DNA of 64,000 nucleotides from Neobacillus niacini. GTDB lineage: Bacteria; Bacillota; Bacilli; Bacillales; Cytobacillaceae. The stretch covers positions 181,800-245,799 of the forward strand of contig NZ_JACWFG010000003.1 in the NCBI RefSeq assembly GCF_019749295.1. Reading direction: 5' to 3'. Of this stretch, positions 63,504 to 64,000 are shown piece after piece. A program made the position numbers and the translations under genes. Each line of letters opens with the position of its first letter. Position 1 is the first letter of the stretch. Under the pieces are notes generated by a model. That model was not told the origin of the DNA and searched no databases. It saw nothing but the letters and a program-made list of their open reading frames with translations.

Positions 63504-64000
63504 CCTGCTTATTCATCCCCCCTTCAACCGAGACTTCAATTGCTTTTTCGGATACATTCCATTGGTGCGAAAGAAATGCTGCAATTTTTTCTGATTCTTC
63601 TGTTGGATCCTTAGATGGAAGAGGTGTATCGGTAGTAATGCTGACTGGTTGTATGGCTTCGACTGTCGTAAGTGATGTTTCTGGCTCTTTTAAAAGCACT
63701 GTAACCATTTCTAGGTTTTCAGGGAATGTTTCTTGACTATCATTCTTGGTTGTTAGTTCTATTTTTGCAATTTCCAATCCAAATTGTTCCATCAACTCCT
63801 CTTCTACTCCCTTTTCAAGCTGGACAGCCATTGTTTCTAAAATATATGCATGATTAGAGGCTTGTATTTCTTTTTTCTGCAATTCTATTAAATTTTCCAT
63901 ATTTTTTTCTCCTGAACCTTGAAACGAAGGGATCTGGGCCATTGCAGTTTCAAAATCCTTTGAGATTAATTTAAAAATAGGGGTCAAGATGATTGCAATT
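63493..64000 (-). CDS. spoIIIAF: Stage III sporulation protein AF, cut by window edge
   Basis: The C-terminal 168 codons or so of SpoIIIAF; the 5' end lies beyond base 64000. The visible reading frame enters in a hydrophobic stretch (IAIILTPIFKL), the end of the two-helix membrane domain, followed by a cytosolic or intermembrane domain of about 150 residues. Family length is about 205, so roughly 40 residues are missing from view. Confidence 0.9.
   Translation of the reverse strand, partial: IAIILTPIFKLISKDFETAMAQIPSFQGSGEKNMENLIELQKKEIQASNHAYILETMAVQLEKGVEEELMEQFGLEIAKIELTTKNDSQETFPENLEMVTVLLKEPETSLTTVEAIQPVSITTDTPLPSKDPTEESEKIAAFLSHQWNVSEKAIEVSVEGGMNKQDGQ

Noticed and set aside
1..64000. 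Prophage, toxin-antitoxin, defence or biosynthetic gene island
   Set aside because: No integrase, phage structural gene, restriction, Abi, toxin or NRPS/PKS gene is seen; gene order is the conserved Bacillus core with small insertions.

Overview
This window looks like the chromosome of a low-GC, endospore-forming Firmicute of the Bacillus/Neobacillus/Mesobacillus type. The evidence is the set of sporulation genes (spoIIM, mciZ, spo0A, spoIVB, spoIIIAF-AG-AH), strong AGGAGG-type ribosome binding sites, frequent TTG/GTG starts, a proline T-box, and a gene order that largely follows the B. subtilis 168 yqh-yqi-yqj-yqk segment. Nearly everything is core genome. I found no prophage, defence island, CRISPR array, rRNA or tRNA gene. 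The genus is an inference; the order-level assignment is well supported.

Layout. 1-4.9 kb: yqzK (cut by the edge), fur, spoIIM, an EndoQ-like PHP endonuclease, nudF, the tiny FtsZ inhibitor gene mciZ, yqkF and yqkE. 4.9-8.6 kb: a thiolase / 3-oxoacid CoA-transferase / HMG-CoA lyase cluster (leucine end-products and ketone bodies) inserted between yqkE and yqkD. 8.6-18.2 kb: a small unknown protein, yqkD, an array of GCGGA/TCCGC palindromes, a CDGSH protein, the SOS module yqjX-polY2 with LexA boxes and divergent yqzH, yqjQ, yqjP, T-box-proI, a membrane-anchored glycosyltransferase and namA. 18.2-19.0 kb: a pocket of mobile debris (two palindromic repeats and a deleted IS1182-like transposase). 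19-30.9 kb: rnz, zwf, dinB, yqjE, a propionyl-CoA carboxylase beta-like gene, methylmalonyl-CoA epimerase, the 31-residue prli42, yqjB, yqjA, artPQR and brxB.

31-46.6 kb is a large catabolic block: bkdR, then the branched-chain keto-acid operon ptb-bcd-buk-lpdV-bkdAA-bkdAB-bkdB behind a textbook sigma-54 promoter, followed by both methylmalonyl-CoA mutase subunits and the MeaB chaperone. With the epimerase and carboxyltransferase at 24-26 kb this gives a route Val/Ile -> propionyl-CoA -> methylmalonyl-CoA -> succinyl-CoA, where B. subtilis carries mmg methylcitrate-cycle genes at the same locus. 46.7-64 kb: yqzF, yqiK, a yycC-like gene, spo0A with its sigma-H promoter and 0A boxes, spoIVB, recN, ahrC, yqxC, dxs, ispA, xseB, xseA, folD, nusB, yqhY, accC, accB and the end of the spoIIIA operon.

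The most interesting signals are regulatory and repetitive rather than new gene families: a perfect CodY palindrome plus ARG-box-like sites before artP, a FapR-like operator on the accBC promoter, a terminator-like hairpin inside the dxs leader, LexA boxes flanking the polY2 promoter, a 13-bp hairpin between artP and artQ, and four dispersed copies of a GC-rich palindromic element. I do not see a convincing undescribed system in this window.
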